Assembly (NCBI GenBank): GCA_963814905.1
Contig: CAWFEM010000020.1
Coordinates: 1 to 64,000, forward strand
Length of the DNA stretch: 64,000 nt
Direction: 5' to 3'
Origin: DASWJZ01 sp963814905
GTDB lineage: Bacteria > Pseudomonadota > Alphaproteobacteria > Rhizobiales > Afifellaceae
Position 1 is the stretch's first letter. Each line of letters opens with the position of its first letter. The position numbers and the translations under genes were made by a program. Positions 37,007-46,351 of the stretch are shown here, in pieces. The notes below the pieces were generated by a model. The model saw only the letters and a list, made by a program, of their open reading frames with translations, was not told the origin of the DNA and did not search any database.

Positions 37007-38410
37007 CTATCTCTGCGTGACCAGTTCCGGCCCCATCAGCGAATAGGGCAGCACGGTCGACAGGATCGGGACGTAAGTCACCAGGATCAGGAAGAGCAGC
37101 AAAATCCCGCAAAACGGCAGCGCGGCGCGCACGACCTGGACGAGGTTCAAGCCGGTTATTCCAGACGTGACGAAGAGGTTCAGCCCGATCGGCGGCGTGA
37201 TCATGCCGATCTCCATGTTGACCACCATGACGACGCCAAGATGGATCGGGTCGACGCCGAGTTTGATGGCGATCGGGAAGACGACGGGCGCGACGATCAG
37301 GAGCAGGCCCGACGGCTCCATGAACTGGCCGCCGAGGAGCAGGAGCAGGTTCACCGCGATCAGGAACGTGAACCAGTTGAAGCCGGCGGAGAGCATCCAG
37401 TCGGTTATCACCTGCGGAATGCGCTCGGTGGTCAGCACATGCGCGAAAAGGAGCGCGTTGACGATGATGAACATGAGCATGATCGTCGTGCGGCCGGCGT
37501 CGATCAGCACCGCGCGCGTGTCGCGGTGGAAGCATCCGGGCAGGAACTGGACGATCGTCTGTGCCACGGCGCGAAGCGCGGCGCCTGCGATGCTCTCGTC
37601 GGGCCTGCGCCACGGAACGCCTTTAAGCGGCCCCATGTCGCGGTAGACGAAGAGCGCGATGAAGAAGGCGTAGACCGCGGCGACCGACGCCGCCTCCGTC
37701 GGCGTGAAGACGCCGCCATAGATGCCGCCCAGGATGATGGCGATCAGGAGCAGGCCCCATATGGCGTCGCTCCCCGCGGCGAATATCTCCGCGACGCCGG
37801 CGAAGGGCTGCTTCGGCATATTGCGCCGGCGAGCGTTCCAGTAGATGCCCGTCATCAGCATCCCCCCGGCGACGATGCCGGGGATGATGCCGGCGAGGAA
37901 CATGCGCCCGACCGAGACGTCGGTTGCCGCGCAATAGACGACCATGACGATGGATGGCGGGATCAGAATGCCGAGCGTGCCGGAATTGGCGATCACGCCC
38001 GCTGCGAACTCCTTCGTGTAGCCGACCTGTTGCATGCCGGCGATGGCGATCGTGCCGATCGCCACGACCGTCGCCGGCGAGGAGCCGGAAAGCGCCGCGA
38101 AAAGCATGCAGGAGAACACGGCGGCGATGGCGAGCCCGCCGCGCAGATGTCCGACCGAGGCGACGGCAAAGCGGATGATGCGCCGCGCGACGCCGCCCGT
38201 CGACATGAAGGCGGAGGCGAGGATGAAGAAGGGGATGGCGAGCAGCGTGTAGTTCTGCGAGGCGGTGAAGAGCTGCAAGGCCACCGACGACATGGAGTCG
38301 TTGGAGAAGAGGGCGATGGCGATGACGCTGGAAAGGCCGAGCGAGACAGCGATCGGCACGCCGAGGAGCAGGAACGCCAGGACGAGGAGGAAGAGGATGG
38401 CGGATTCCAT
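37007..38410 (-). CDS. dctM: TRAP transporter large permease (DctM)
   Basis: 467 residues with a dozen or more hydrophobic segments. It begins AILFLLVLAFLLLGVPIAVSLGL and has the DctM-typical GGLAIAAVFSCMLFAALSGSSPATVVAIG and LIPPSIVMVVYCAATDVSVGRMF regions. It is about 35-40 residues longer than common DctM proteins because of a hydrophilic insert around PLKGVPWRRPDESIAGAALR between helices. It catalyses sodium-coupled substrate entry in complex with the small permease encoded 6 bp upstream. The substrate is likely an organic or sugar acid. Confidence 0.9.
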   Translation of the reverse strand: MESAILFLLVLAFLLLGVPIAVSLGLSSVIAIALFSNDSMSSVALQLFTASQNYTLLAIPFFILASAFMSTGGVARRIIRFAVASVGHLRGGLAIAAVFSCMLFAALSGSSPATVVAIGTIAIAGMQQVGYTKEFAAGVIANSGTLGILIPPSIVMVVYCAATDVSVGRMFLAGIIPGIVAGGMLMTGIYWNARRRNMPKQPFAGVAEIFAAGSDAIWGLLLIAIILGGIYGGVFTPTEAASVAAVYAFFIALFVYRDMGPLKGVPWRRPDESIAGAALRAVAQTIVQFLPGCFHRDTRAVLIDAGRTTIMLMFIIVNALLFAHVLTTERIPQVITDWMLSAGFNWFTFLIAVNLLLLLGGQFMEPSGLLLIVAPVVFPIAIKLGVDPIHLGVVMVVNMEIGMITPPIGLNLFVTSGITGLNLVQVVRAALPFCGILLLFLILVTYVPILSTVLPYSLMGPELVTQR

Positions 38411-38416
38411 GTGCGG

Positions 38417-39079
38417 CTACCGGTCCGTCGGCTCGCTTTGCACCATGTCTGGCGCATCGCCCGACGCCACGCCGAGATTCTCCGCCACAAGCTCTTCGGC
38501 TTCATGCGACGCGATGATGGTCTCGCGCTTGCCCCGCACGATGTCGACCAGCGCCTGCGCGCACCGAAGCGCCAGGAGCGCGAGGCCGATCGGAAGCATC
38601 GAGTAGGCGATCCAGCGCTGCACGCGCGCCTGCGTGCCGAGATAGTGCTGCATCCATTCGGGGTAGAGCAGGTCCTCCAGCCCGATGCCGATCTTGTACA
38701 TGCGATGCCAGTAGTCGAAGGCGCCGCCTTTGGTCTCGATGCCGAACACCTGCAGCCAGTTCGAGTGCAGGAGGACGACCGCGTAGAGGATGCCGCAAAG
38801 CGCGGCGAAGATGGCGAGCGCCTTGAAGATCGGCTTGGGAAGCATGCGCACGAAGACGTCGACGCCGAGATGCGTTCCGACCTTGATGCCGTAGGACATG
38901 CCGAACAGGATCAGCCAGGCGAACAGGATGCGCGTGAAGGAGAGCGCACCGCCCCAACCGGAATTGAAGACGTAGCGCGCCACCACCTGGCTGAAGGAGA
39001 CGATTGTCATCGCCGCCATCAGGAGCGCGATGAAATTCGCCTCCCAGCGCGTTACCCGGTCCGAGAACGGCCCCCGCAT
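38417..39079 (-). CDS. dctQ: TRAP transporter small permease (DctQ)
   Basis: 220 residues with four predicted membrane helices, starting with FIALLMAAMTIVSFSQVVARYVFN, the usual DctQ pattern, then FAWLILFGMSYGIKVGTHLGVDVF with the conserved Gly-His. The middle (residues 110-150) carries an extra loop (FDYWHRMYKIGIGLEDLLYP), making it longer than typical. It lies between the binding-protein and large-permease genes, overlapping neither. Confidence 0.88.
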   Translation of the reverse strand: MRGPFSDRVTRWEANFIALLMAAMTIVSFSQVVARYVFNSGWGGALSFTRILFAWLILFGMSYGIKVGTHLGVDVFVRMLPKPIFKALAIFAALCGILYAVVLLHSNWLQVFGIETKGGAFDYWHRMYKIGIGLEDLLYPEWMQHYLGTQARVQRWIAYSMLPIGLALLALRCAQALVDIVRGKRETIIASHEAEELVAENLGVASGDAPDMVQSEPTDR

Positions 39080-39126
39080 GGCTCCCCCCGATCGGCGGCG
39101 TTCTTATGCGCCGCTCAAGCCGACGA

Positions 39127-39146
39127 GGGCCCGCCGGCGCGGGCCC
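39127..39146. terminator. GC-rich hairpin between dctP and dctQ
   Basis: GGGCCCGC-CGGC-GCGGGCCC forms a perfect 8-bp stem in the 81-bp gap after dctP. No T-run follows on the coding (minus) strand, so it is more likely an mRNA-stabilising or partial-termination element that raises binding protein over permease than a full terminator. Confidence 0.45.
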
Positions 39147-39160
39147 CCGCTTTTGTCAGG

Positions 39161-40162
39161 TCACGACTGGTTGTTCGACGCGACCGCCGCGTCGATCAGG
39201 TCCTGGCCGATATCGCCGGAGAACCTGTCCCAGACCGGCTTCATCGCATCGACCCAGGCCTTGCGCTGCTCCGGCGTCAGCACCCGGATCTCCTCGCCGG
39301 TATCGGCAATGCGCTGGCGGTTCATCGCCTCCGTGTCGGCGACCTTGGCGTTCCCTTCCTTGGTCACCTCGTCGACGATCGTCAGGAACTGATCGCGCAC
39401 GTCCGGGTCGAGGCTGTCGAGGAACTCCTTCGTCGTCACCAGAAGGTAGGCGAGGAGCTGGTGGTTAGTCTCGGTGACGCCGTCCTGCACCTCGAAGAAT
39501 TTCTGCGTGTAGATGTTCGACCAGGAATTCTCCTGCCCGTCGACGACGCCCGTCTGCAGCGCGCCGTAGACCTCGGAGAAGGCGAGCTTCTGCGCGTTGG
39601 CGCCCATCGCCTCGATCATCGCGACGGCGACGTCGGAGGTCTGCACGCGGAACTTCAGACCAGCGGCGTCGGAGGGGACGAGCAGCGGCTTGTTGGCGGA
39701 GAACTGCTTCAGGCCGCTCGACCAGTAGCCGAGCCCGACATAGCCGACGTCCTCCATGACATGCAGGAGCCCCTTACCTTTGTCGCTTGTGGTGAAGCGG
39801 TCGACCGCGCTCAGGTCCTGGAACAGGAACGGCAGGTCGAACAGCCGGTATTTCAGCGTATAGGCCTCGAACTTCGACAGCGACGGCGCCGCAAGCTGCA
39901 CGTCGCCGAGAAGCAGCGCTTCCATCACCTTGTCGTCGTCGAAGAGCTGCGAGTTCGGGTAGACCTCCATGCACATCTTGCCGTTCATCTCGTCATTGAC
40001 GCGCTCGGCAAGCCGCGTCGCGGCCTCTCCCTTGGGATGGCCCTTCGCCGCGACGACGTGGCTGAACTTGACGACTGTTTCGCCCGGGTCGCACTGCGCG
40101 AAAGCAGGCGCCGACCAGACCGCAAGGGCGGCCGCCGCCGCGGCAAACAGGGTTCGTCTCAT
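39161..40162 (-). CDS. dctP: TRAP transporter periplasmic substrate-binding protein (DctP)
   Basis: 333 residues from ATG 40162, preceded by GGAGGAAAA; a GTG at 40189 adds nine. The signal peptide ends APAFA-QCDP (residue 22). DctP features are EYPNSQLF-like MEVYPNSQLFDDDKVMEALL, the carboxylate-binding Arg in GLKFRVQTSDVAVAMIEAMG, and GVVDGQENSWSNIYTQKFFEVQ. It captures an organic acid for DctQM. First gene of the dctPQM operon on this strand. Uronates or keto acids are plausible given nearby KDG metabolism, but unproven. Confidence 0.92.
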   Translation of the reverse strand: MRRTLFAAAAAALAVWSAPAFAQCDPGETVVKFSHVVAAKGHPKGEAATRLAERVNDEMNGKMCMEVYPNSQLFDDDKVMEALLLGDVQLAAPSLSKFEAYTLKYRLFDLPFLFQDLSAVDRFTTSDKGKGLLHVMEDVGYVGLGYWSSGLKQFSANKPLLVPSDAAGLKFRVQTSDVAVAMIEAMGANAQKLAFSEVYGALQTGVVDGQENSWSNIYTQKFFEVQDGVTETNHQLLAYLLVTTKEFLDSLDPDVRDQFLTIVDEVTKEGNAKVADTEAMNRQRIADTGEEIRVLTPEQRKAWVDAMKPVWDRFSGDIGQDLIDAAVASNNQS

Positions 40163-40515
40163 AGGTTTTCCTCCATTTTGCCGGCTCATGTCGGATCGGC
40201 CGGCTGTCTACACCCGAGGTTGCGGCCATTGCCGTGCATTGGCAAGCCCGGAAGCAGGGCCAACGCTTCCCGCCTGCGGAATCTGCCGGGGCGGCGCTCG
40301 TAAGGAGCGCGCGAAACAAGCGCTGGTTTCGGCCACGGGATACTGAGCGGGCAGGGTGGACATCGTGCCGTCTTAGAGGGATGCCCGATAGACGCGTCGG
40401 GGGATGATTGGGGGCGACATTCTTTTGGAGAGTGTGCATGCTTGTTTCTCCTCGCATCCCACCTCATGAAGCAGCTAAGCCTACCTAAGATGATCCATGT
40501 GAGACGGAGGGTCGG
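40163..40515. other. Divergent intergenic region, no gene seen
   Basis: 353 bp between the dctP and amino-acid binding-protein starts. It should contain both promoters. I see no RNA, repeat or operator that I can support. Confidence 0.5.
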
Positions 40516-41517
40516 ATGCGGCGTGTAGTGTTGGCACTCGTGGTGGGCGCGGGCTTCCTCAACGTGGCGCCGTCCGCGCTCGCCGGAACGATCGACGACG
40601 TTCGCGCGCGCGGTCGACTGATCTGCGGAGTGAGCGAAGGACTTCAAGGCTTCTCGAGCCAAGATGCGTCGGGCGCGTGGCACGGCTTCGACGTCGATTT
40701 CTGCAGGGCGCTGGCGGCTGTTGTTTTCGCAGACGCCAAGAAGGTCGACTACAAGCCCTATTCGGCCGAGGCCCGATTTGACGCCTTGAAAAGCGGAGAG
40801 ATCGACGTGCTCTCACGTAACAGCACGTGGACAATGTCGCGTGACCTCGAACTCGGCGTCGAGTTCGCGGGGATTGCTTATTATGATGGCCAGGGGTTCA
40901 TGGCGAAAGCTGTCGATGGGTTTGGCAGCGCGCTCGAGCTGTTAGGCGCGCGCATCTGCGTTGTGAGCGGCACAACCACAGAAACGAATGCGGCTGACTA
41001 TTTTGCTCGGAATGGTATCAATGTCACATTTCTTCGTTTCACCGACCGGTCCGATGCGCGACGGGCCTATGTCTCCGGCGACTGTGACGTCTATACCGCG
41101 GACCGTTCGGCGCTCGCCGCAGAGCGAACATTGCTGCCAGTACCCGACGATCATGTCCTCCTACGCGAGATCATCTCGAAGGAGCCGCTCGGGCCCGTAA
41201 CGCGCGAAGGAGACGATGCCTGGACCGGTCTCGTGCGCTGGACTCTCTACGGCCTGATCAACGCGGAGGAGCAGGAGGTCAGCACGGACTCCCTCGACTC
41301 GCCAGAGAAGCATGCGGAGGCGGTCGCACTCGGGGCGGCTGCTGCCCGTGCACTCGGGCTGGCGGACGACTGGCTGGTTACTGCAATCGCTGCTACCGGG
41401 AATTACGGTGAGATCTTCGACCGCAATCTTGGCGAAGAGACGCCGCTCGGCCTTTCAAGGGGTATCAACGCGCTGTGGACGAAGGGTGGCATTCTCTATG
41501 CCCCGCCGATGAAGTAG
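40516..41517 (+). CDS. Orphan amino-acid ABC transporter substrate-binding protein (AapJ-like)
   Basis: 333 residues. The signal peptide ends PSALA-GTID (residue 24). The mature start TIDDVRARGRLICGVSEGLQGFS and WHGFDVDFCRALAAVVF, RFDALKSGEIDVLSRNSTWTMSRD and DCDVYTADRSALAAERTLL are characteristic of the general L-amino acid binding protein AapJ. No AapQMP genes are nearby, so it either works with a distant transporter or has a sensory role. It is followed 10 bp later by an L,D-transpeptidase gene, an uncommon pairing. Confidence 0.85.
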   Translation: MRRVVLALVVGAGFLNVAPSALAGTIDDVRARGRLICGVSEGLQGFSSQDASGAWHGFDVDFCRALAAVVFADAKKVDYKPYSAEARFDALKSGEIDVLSRNSTWTMSRDLELGVEFAGIAYYDGQGFMAKAVDGFGSALELLGARICVVSGTTTETNAADYFARNGINVTFLRFTDRSDARRAYVSGDCDVYTADRSALAAERTLLPVPDDHVLLREIISKEPLGPVTREGDDAWTGLVRWTLYGLINAEEQEVSTDSLDSPEKHAEAVALGAAAARALGLADDWLVTAIAATGNYGEIFDRNLGEETPLGLSRGINALWTKGGILYAPPMK

Positions 41518-41527
41518 GAGGCGAGGC

Positions 41528-43198
41528 ATGCTGCGCTGTTCTTGCAATTCGAGGGCCACAGCTTCCGCTCGATCGCACTTCGCGAGTGCCGTTGTTGGGC
41601 TAGTGTTGGCGGGGTTTGCTTTCGCGGCTATGGCCGCGCCCTCGGAGCCGGCGTTCTCGGCGCGAGAACTGGCGGCTGTCCAACTCAACATCATCGACAT
41701 CCTCGGCCACGATCCAAATCTGCCCTTGCCGGTGCGACAGCGGCGGGATGAGCTCCTGGGCTACTACGCGAACGACGCCGGGACTTTGCTTTGGCTCGGT
41801 GCCGCTCGCTCTTCCGATTTCATCGCCCGACTACGGGCTGCAGGCGATGACGGCCTTGACCCCGATGCATATCCTGCGGACCGGCTAACCCTCCTCCTGG
41901 CATCAGCCGCGAACACGGATATCCGCGCGAAATCAGTCGTAGAGCTGCATTTCTCGGCGGCGTTCCTCGAATACGCGTCCGACATTCGAGTCGGTCGTTT
42001 CCTCCCACACAAGGTCGATCCGAACTTCTTCGTCCAGGGGCGGACGATTGATCAACGCGCTGCTTTGGAGTCTCTGGCGGCGGCGCCTTCCGTTGAAGCG
42101 TTCTTCGCATCCTGGCAACCCAACGCGCCAGAATATGCCGCCCTCAAGAAGACGCTCGCCGAATACCGAACAATCGCCGCCAGCGGCGGGTGGCCTTCGG
42201 TGCCGCTCGGCGACACCATCAAGCCAGGTATGAGCGACGAACGAGTCCCGGCACTACGGGCAAGGCTCGCCGTCACCGACGGCGCAATGCCGAAGCCGGC
42301 AGATGGCTTCGAGCAGCGCTACGACGAAGCGTTGGTTGACGCAGTCAAAGCATTCCAGGCGCGTCACGGTCTGGACGTCGACGGCGCGGTCGGCCCGGCG
42401 ACCATCGTCGCCATCAACACTCCGGTCGAAGCCCGGATCGAGGAGATCGCCGCAGCGATGGAGCGTTGGCGCTGGATGCCCGAGCATCTCGGCGACGACC
42501 ACATCATTGTCAACATCGCCGGCTTCGAGCTGAAGCTTGTTCGCGGCGGCGAGGTTGAAGATCGCATGGCGGTTGTCGTCGGCAAGCCCTATCACCGCAC
42601 GCCTGCCTTCAGTGACGCAATCCGCTACGTCGAACTCAATCCCTACTGGAACGTACCGCCCAGCATTGCGCTGAAGGAGGAGCTTCCGAAGCTCAGGCAA
42701 AATCCAGGCGGTCGCGCGAGTGAAGGTTTTGAAGCGGTCCGCGGTGACGCGGTCTACGCTCTGACGTCGATCAATTGGGCGCAGTATGGTCCCGGTAATT
42801 TCCCATTCCAAATCCGCCAGCGGCCGGGATCGAACAATGCTCTCGGTCGGGTCAAGTTCATGTTTCCGAACAAGTTCAACGTGTATCTACACGATACCCC
42901 CGCAAAGAGCCTCTTTGGTCGAAGCGAACGGGCATTCAGTCATGGCTGCATTCGTCTGTCTCGGCCGATCGATCTGGCGGAAGAAGTGCTCAGGCCTGAC
43001 GGTTGGACCCGTAACAAAGTTGACGAAGTGGTTGCCTCTGGAAAGCGCACTGTTGTCAACCTGACGACGCCGTTACCCGTCCACATCACCTACCTCACTG
43101 CTTGGGTTGACGACGGTGTCGCCAACTTCCGCCGCGATGTGTACGAACAAGACGCGAAGCTGGTGGCAGCTTTGGAAGGGCAATCCGTTGCATGGTGA
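41528..43198 (+). CDS. L,D-transpeptidase, YcbB/LdtD type
   Basis: 556 residues. An N-terminal signal or membrane segment (about 18-36) is followed by an LdtD-type scaffold domain (40-225) and a peptidoglycan-binding domain 1 around YDEALVDAVKAFQARHGLDVDGAVGPAT (265-292). The YkuD catalytic domain has His455 and SHGCIRL (471-477) with nucleophile Cys474. It makes 3-3 cross-links or attaches proteins to meso-diaminopimelate in the periplasm. It is 10 bp after the AapJ-like gene and so probably co-transcribed. Confidence 0.9.
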   Translation: MLRCSCNSRATASARSHFASAVVGLVLAGFAFAAMAAPSEPAFSARELAAVQLNIIDILGHDPNLPLPVRQRRDELLGYYANDAGTLLWLGAARSSDFIARLRAAGDDGLDPDAYPADRLTLLLASAANTDIRAKSVVELHFSAAFLEYASDIRVGRFLPHKVDPNFFVQGRTIDQRAALESLAAAPSVEAFFASWQPNAPEYAALKKTLAEYRTIAASGGWPSVPLGDTIKPGMSDERVPALRARLAVTDGAMPKPADGFEQRYDEALVDAVKAFQARHGLDVDGAVGPATIVAINTPVEARIEEIAAAMERWRWMPEHLGDDHIIVNIAGFELKLVRGGEVEDRMAVVVGKPYHRTPAFSDAIRYVELNPYWNVPPSIALKEELPKLRQNPGGRASEGFEAVRGDAVYALTSINWAQYGPGNFPFQIRQRPGSNNALGRVKFMFPNKFNVYLHDTPAKSLFGRSERAFSHGCIRLSRPIDLAEEVLRPDGWTRNKVDEVVASGKRTVVNLTTPLPVHITYLTAWVDDGVANFRRDVYEQDAKLVAALEGQSVAW

Positions 43199-43386
43199 TG
43201 TCGTGAGGAGTTCGGGAGCGCGAGTTGCGTGAGGGAGTCCCTTGAATGCGATCGACGAAGACGACGCCGCGATCGTGCGTCTGCCTCCCTCGCTCAGAGC
43301 GCAAGTAATTGCGGCGCCTTGGCCCAAATCCTCCTCACTGCGGTCGCATCCGATGCCCATGCGGCATTAACTACCGGGAATGATGG

Positions 43387-44740
43387 ATGTCTCGATTGAT
43401 CCTCGACCGCGCGGACTCCTACCTCGCGCGAATCGAGAAGCTCAACGGCAAGATCAATGCATTCATCACCGTCGCGGCAGAGGACGTGCGCCGTGAGGCC
43501 ACGAACGCCGATGCCAGGATCGATGGAGCGCATGCGACCGGTCCGCTCACCGGATGCCTGATCGCCCTTAAGGACAATATCGACACCGCCGGACAGCGAA
43601 CGACGCTCGGCTCGCGCTTTCACATCGACCGGATCGCGAATGACGACGCTGAGGTCGTGCGGCGGCTACGCAAGTCGGGAGCAGTTGTTATCGGCAAGAC
43701 GAACCTTCATGAGCTGGCTTTCGGGGCGACGACACAGAACCCGCATTTCGGTTCGTGCAGAAACCCCTGGGACCTTGACCGCATCCCCGGCGGCTCAAGC
43801 GGCGGCTCGGCCGCGGCGGTGGCGGCCGGGATGTGCGACGCTGCCCTCGGCACGGATACGGGAGGCTCCGTCCGCCTTCCAGCCGCGCTCACGGGCGTCG
43901 TCGGCCTTCGCCCGACGGTCGGGCGCGTTTCAAACCGTGGGGTTGAGCCCGTCGCTCCGCCGCTCGATACCGTCGGACCGATGGCCCGCACCGTGGCCGA
44001 CGTTGCGCGCGTCTACGAGGCGATCGCCGGCTACGATCCGGCCGACGAGTTCAGCGTCGACCGACCGGTCGAAAGCTGGGAAGGCGTCGCTTCGCGCGGG
44101 CAGAAGGGAATCCGCATCGGGTTTGCCGATCCGGAGGAGCTCGGCGGGGTCGACCCCGAGCATCACCGCCGCCATGCGCGCCGCCGCGGACACGTTTGCG
44201 CAGCTTGGGGCAGGTCTTCGTCCGATCGACCTTGACGACATGAAGCCGCTGCACGACGCGCTGAAGGCCTTCGTTCCGGCCAACCTCGCGGCGCGGAACC
44301 GCCTACGACTTCTCGAAGCGCCCGAGACCTTCGGGCCTGATGTGCTGGAGCGGATGAAGCTGGGCCTTAAGGCAAGCGCCACGGATTATGTCGACTGGCT
44401 TCGCCGGATCGAGCAATGGTCTCTCAAAGTGCGTAGGTTCTTCGAGCAAGTGGATCTTATCCTGACACCGACGGTGGGCGTCGCGGCGCCGAAGGCCGCC
44501 AACGTAACCGACCTGATCCGCTCGACCGGCGAACTGACGCGCTTCACGTTTGCCTGGTCCTACGCGCAGCTCCCCGCCCTGTCGGTCCCCTGCGGCTTCA
44601 CGTCTGACGGACTCCCCATCGGCATGCAACTCGTCGGGCCGAAATGGTCAGAGGCGCGGCTGCTCGCCGCGGGGGCGGCCTTTCAGGACGCGACCGAATT
44701 CCATCTCCGGCGGCCGGAACTTCTCCCCACCAGCATTTGA
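43387..44740 (+). pseudogene. Amidase-signature enzyme, disrupted by a +1 frameshift
   Basis: Residues 1-256 lie in the frame starting ATG 43387 and the rest in the frame ending 44740. Deleting one C from the CCCC run at 44154-44157 joins them as GVDPSITAAMRAAADTF and gives about 450 residues. The catalytic triad is intact in the first part: Lys in LKDNIDTAG, cis-Ser in GGSSGGSAAAVAAG and nucleophile Ser in GTDTGGSVRLPA. The C-terminal AYAQLPALSVPCGF and GLPIGMQLVGP are typical of GatA/AtzF-type amidases. No gatB or gatC is present, so it would be a catabolic amidase. It may be a true pseudogene or contain a sequencing indel. Confidence 0.8.
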
Positions 44741-44747
44741 GACCTAA

Positions 44748-45864
44748 ATGGACAACCGATCCTCCTTCCAGATTGCGGTCCTGCCGGGCGACGGTATCGG
44801 GCTGGAGGTGATGCCGCCCTGCCTTGAGGTGCTTGGCGCCGCGGCCAAGCGCGTCGGCGGCCTTCGAACTCGACTATGTCGTCAAGGCCGCGGGCGCCAC
44901 CTGCTATCGCGAAACCGGCCATGCTCTCCCCGCCGAGACTCTGGAGACGGCGCGGCGCGCCGATGCGATACTCCTCGGAGCGATGGGGCTTCCGTCGATC
45001 CGCTACCCGAACGGCACCGAGATCGCGCCGCAGATCGACCTGCGCTCCGAGCTTGGCCTCTATGCGGGCGTGCGTCCCGTGCGTGTCCTCAATGGGAACT
45101 CGGTGCTCTCAGATCCGCGCGCGCAAAAGCTCGACTTCGTTCTCATCCGTGAGTCGACGGAGGGGCTCTTCGCTCTGCGCGGCGAAGGGAAGGTGATTGA
45201 CGACCGCGAAGCGCGGGAGACTCTCCGCATAACGCGCCCGGTCAGCGAGCGGCTGTTCGACTATGCATTTGCCCTCGCCCGCAGGCGCAAGCGCAATGGC
45301 AGCCGCGGCGAAGTGATCTGCGTCGACAAGGCGAATGTCTTCGTGAGCTTTGCATTCTTTCGCAAGATCTTCGAAGAGCGGGCCCGGCTGAACCCGGATA
45401 TCGCCGCCCGCAGCGTCTACGTCGACGCGATGGCGCTCCTGATGGTCCGCGAGCCCTGGACCCTCGATGTTCTCGTGACCGAGAACATGTTCGGCGACAT
45501 CCTGTCCGATCTCGGAGCCGGCTTGATGGGAGGACTGGGCTTCGCGCCGTCGGCGGATATCGGCGACGAGTTCGCGGTGTTCCAGCCCTGTCACGGGACC
45601 GCACCGGACATCGCGGGCCAGGGGAAGGCCAATCCCATCGCAATGTTCCTATCGGGCGCGATGATGCTGGACTGGCTGGGAGAGCGGGAGAAGGTCACGG
45701 AGGCGTGCACGGCCTCCGATCTCATCCGCCGCGCAGTGGATTCCGCACTGTCGAAGGTAAGGCCTTTGGAGACGGGAGGCGACGCCGATACGCTCACCCT
45801 TGCCAGGGCGGTGCTGGACGCCGTTCAGTCGCTGCCGCTCGAAGGCGAGGGGTCCGCCTCGTAG
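44748..45864 (+). pseudogene. Isocitrate/isopropylmalate (tartrate)-dehydrogenase family protein, disrupted by a +1 frameshift
   Basis: It starts ATG 44748 with the family N-terminus IAVLPGDGIGLEVMPPCLEVL, then the frame shifts at GGCGGCCTTC. Removing one C at 44861-44862 gives KRVGGFELDYVVKAAG and about 372 residues. Downstream features are LLGAMGLPSIRYPNGTEIAPQ, the substrate Arg region RPVRVLNG and the signature NMFGDILSDLGAGLMGGLGFAPS with FQPCHGTAPDIAGQG. The family oxidatively decarboxylates 2-hydroxy-dicarboxylates (3-isopropylmalate, D-malate, tartrate). It lies 7 bp after the amidase, and both are broken by a single extra C. Confidence 0.8.
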
Positions 45865-45929
45865 CTTCCTGTTGGACGGGCTGCCAAATCGGCATCGGAC
45901 AGGAAGCGGGCCCGACCTTCCCGCCTGAA

Positions 45930-45958
45930 TTCCCTGTTCTACGGGAAAAAACAGGGAA
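45930..45958. repeat. Inverted repeat TTCCCTGTT/AACAGGGAA
   Basis: A perfect 9-bp stem with an 11-base spacer. The arm recurs at 46032-46059. Confidence 0.6.
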
Positions 45959-46031
45959 GTTCGGCGATTTGCGGCACAATTAGGCAAACTGCGCGGCAAA
46001 AACATAAAGAATGCCAAGCGTTTGGAAGTTG

Positions 46032-46059
46032 AATTCCCTAAGAGGCGAAACAGGGAATT
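46032..46059. repeat. Inverted repeat AATTCCCT/AGGGAATT
   Basis: A perfect 8-bp stem with a 12-base spacer, sharing the ACAGGGAA core with the hairpin 73 bp to its left. Confidence 0.6.
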
Positions 46060-46351
46060 TCGGCACGCTTAACTGGGAATTTCAGAGCGCCAACAGGCTC
46101 AACTTCTCTCCCCGTTTCCGGGCGAGCGTCGGTCCTGAACACTAGAACGATGTGGGTATTCAATACCTATACAGACGTCCGGTTCGTCCGTGCAACTGGA
46201 AGCCTGTGAATCGGTGCGATTCCGTCAGTAACAAAATCTCACGAAAAGCAACCCAGATAATTTCTATCCGGTGATTCAGTAGAATAAGGAGCACTTCCAG
46301 AGAATCTTGGGGGAGAACCGCTGCAGCTCCACCTCGTGTGAGGTTATCTAG

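Larger units (their letters stand above)
45865..46351. other. Intergenic region with repeated AGGGAATT hairpins
   Basis: 487 bp without a gene, noticeably richer in A and T than its surroundings. It carries two hairpins with related arms (45930-45958 and 46032-46059) and a further TGGGAATTTC copy near 46074. The right end is cut by the IS5-family element. The remaining bases show nothing I can name. Confidence 0.5.

Noticed and set aside
36983..40303. A 1106-codon open frame on the + strand
   Set aside because: It is the antisense shadow of dctM, dctQ and dctP, whose products match TRAP families; the + strand product is low-complexity and Arg/Asp/His-rich.
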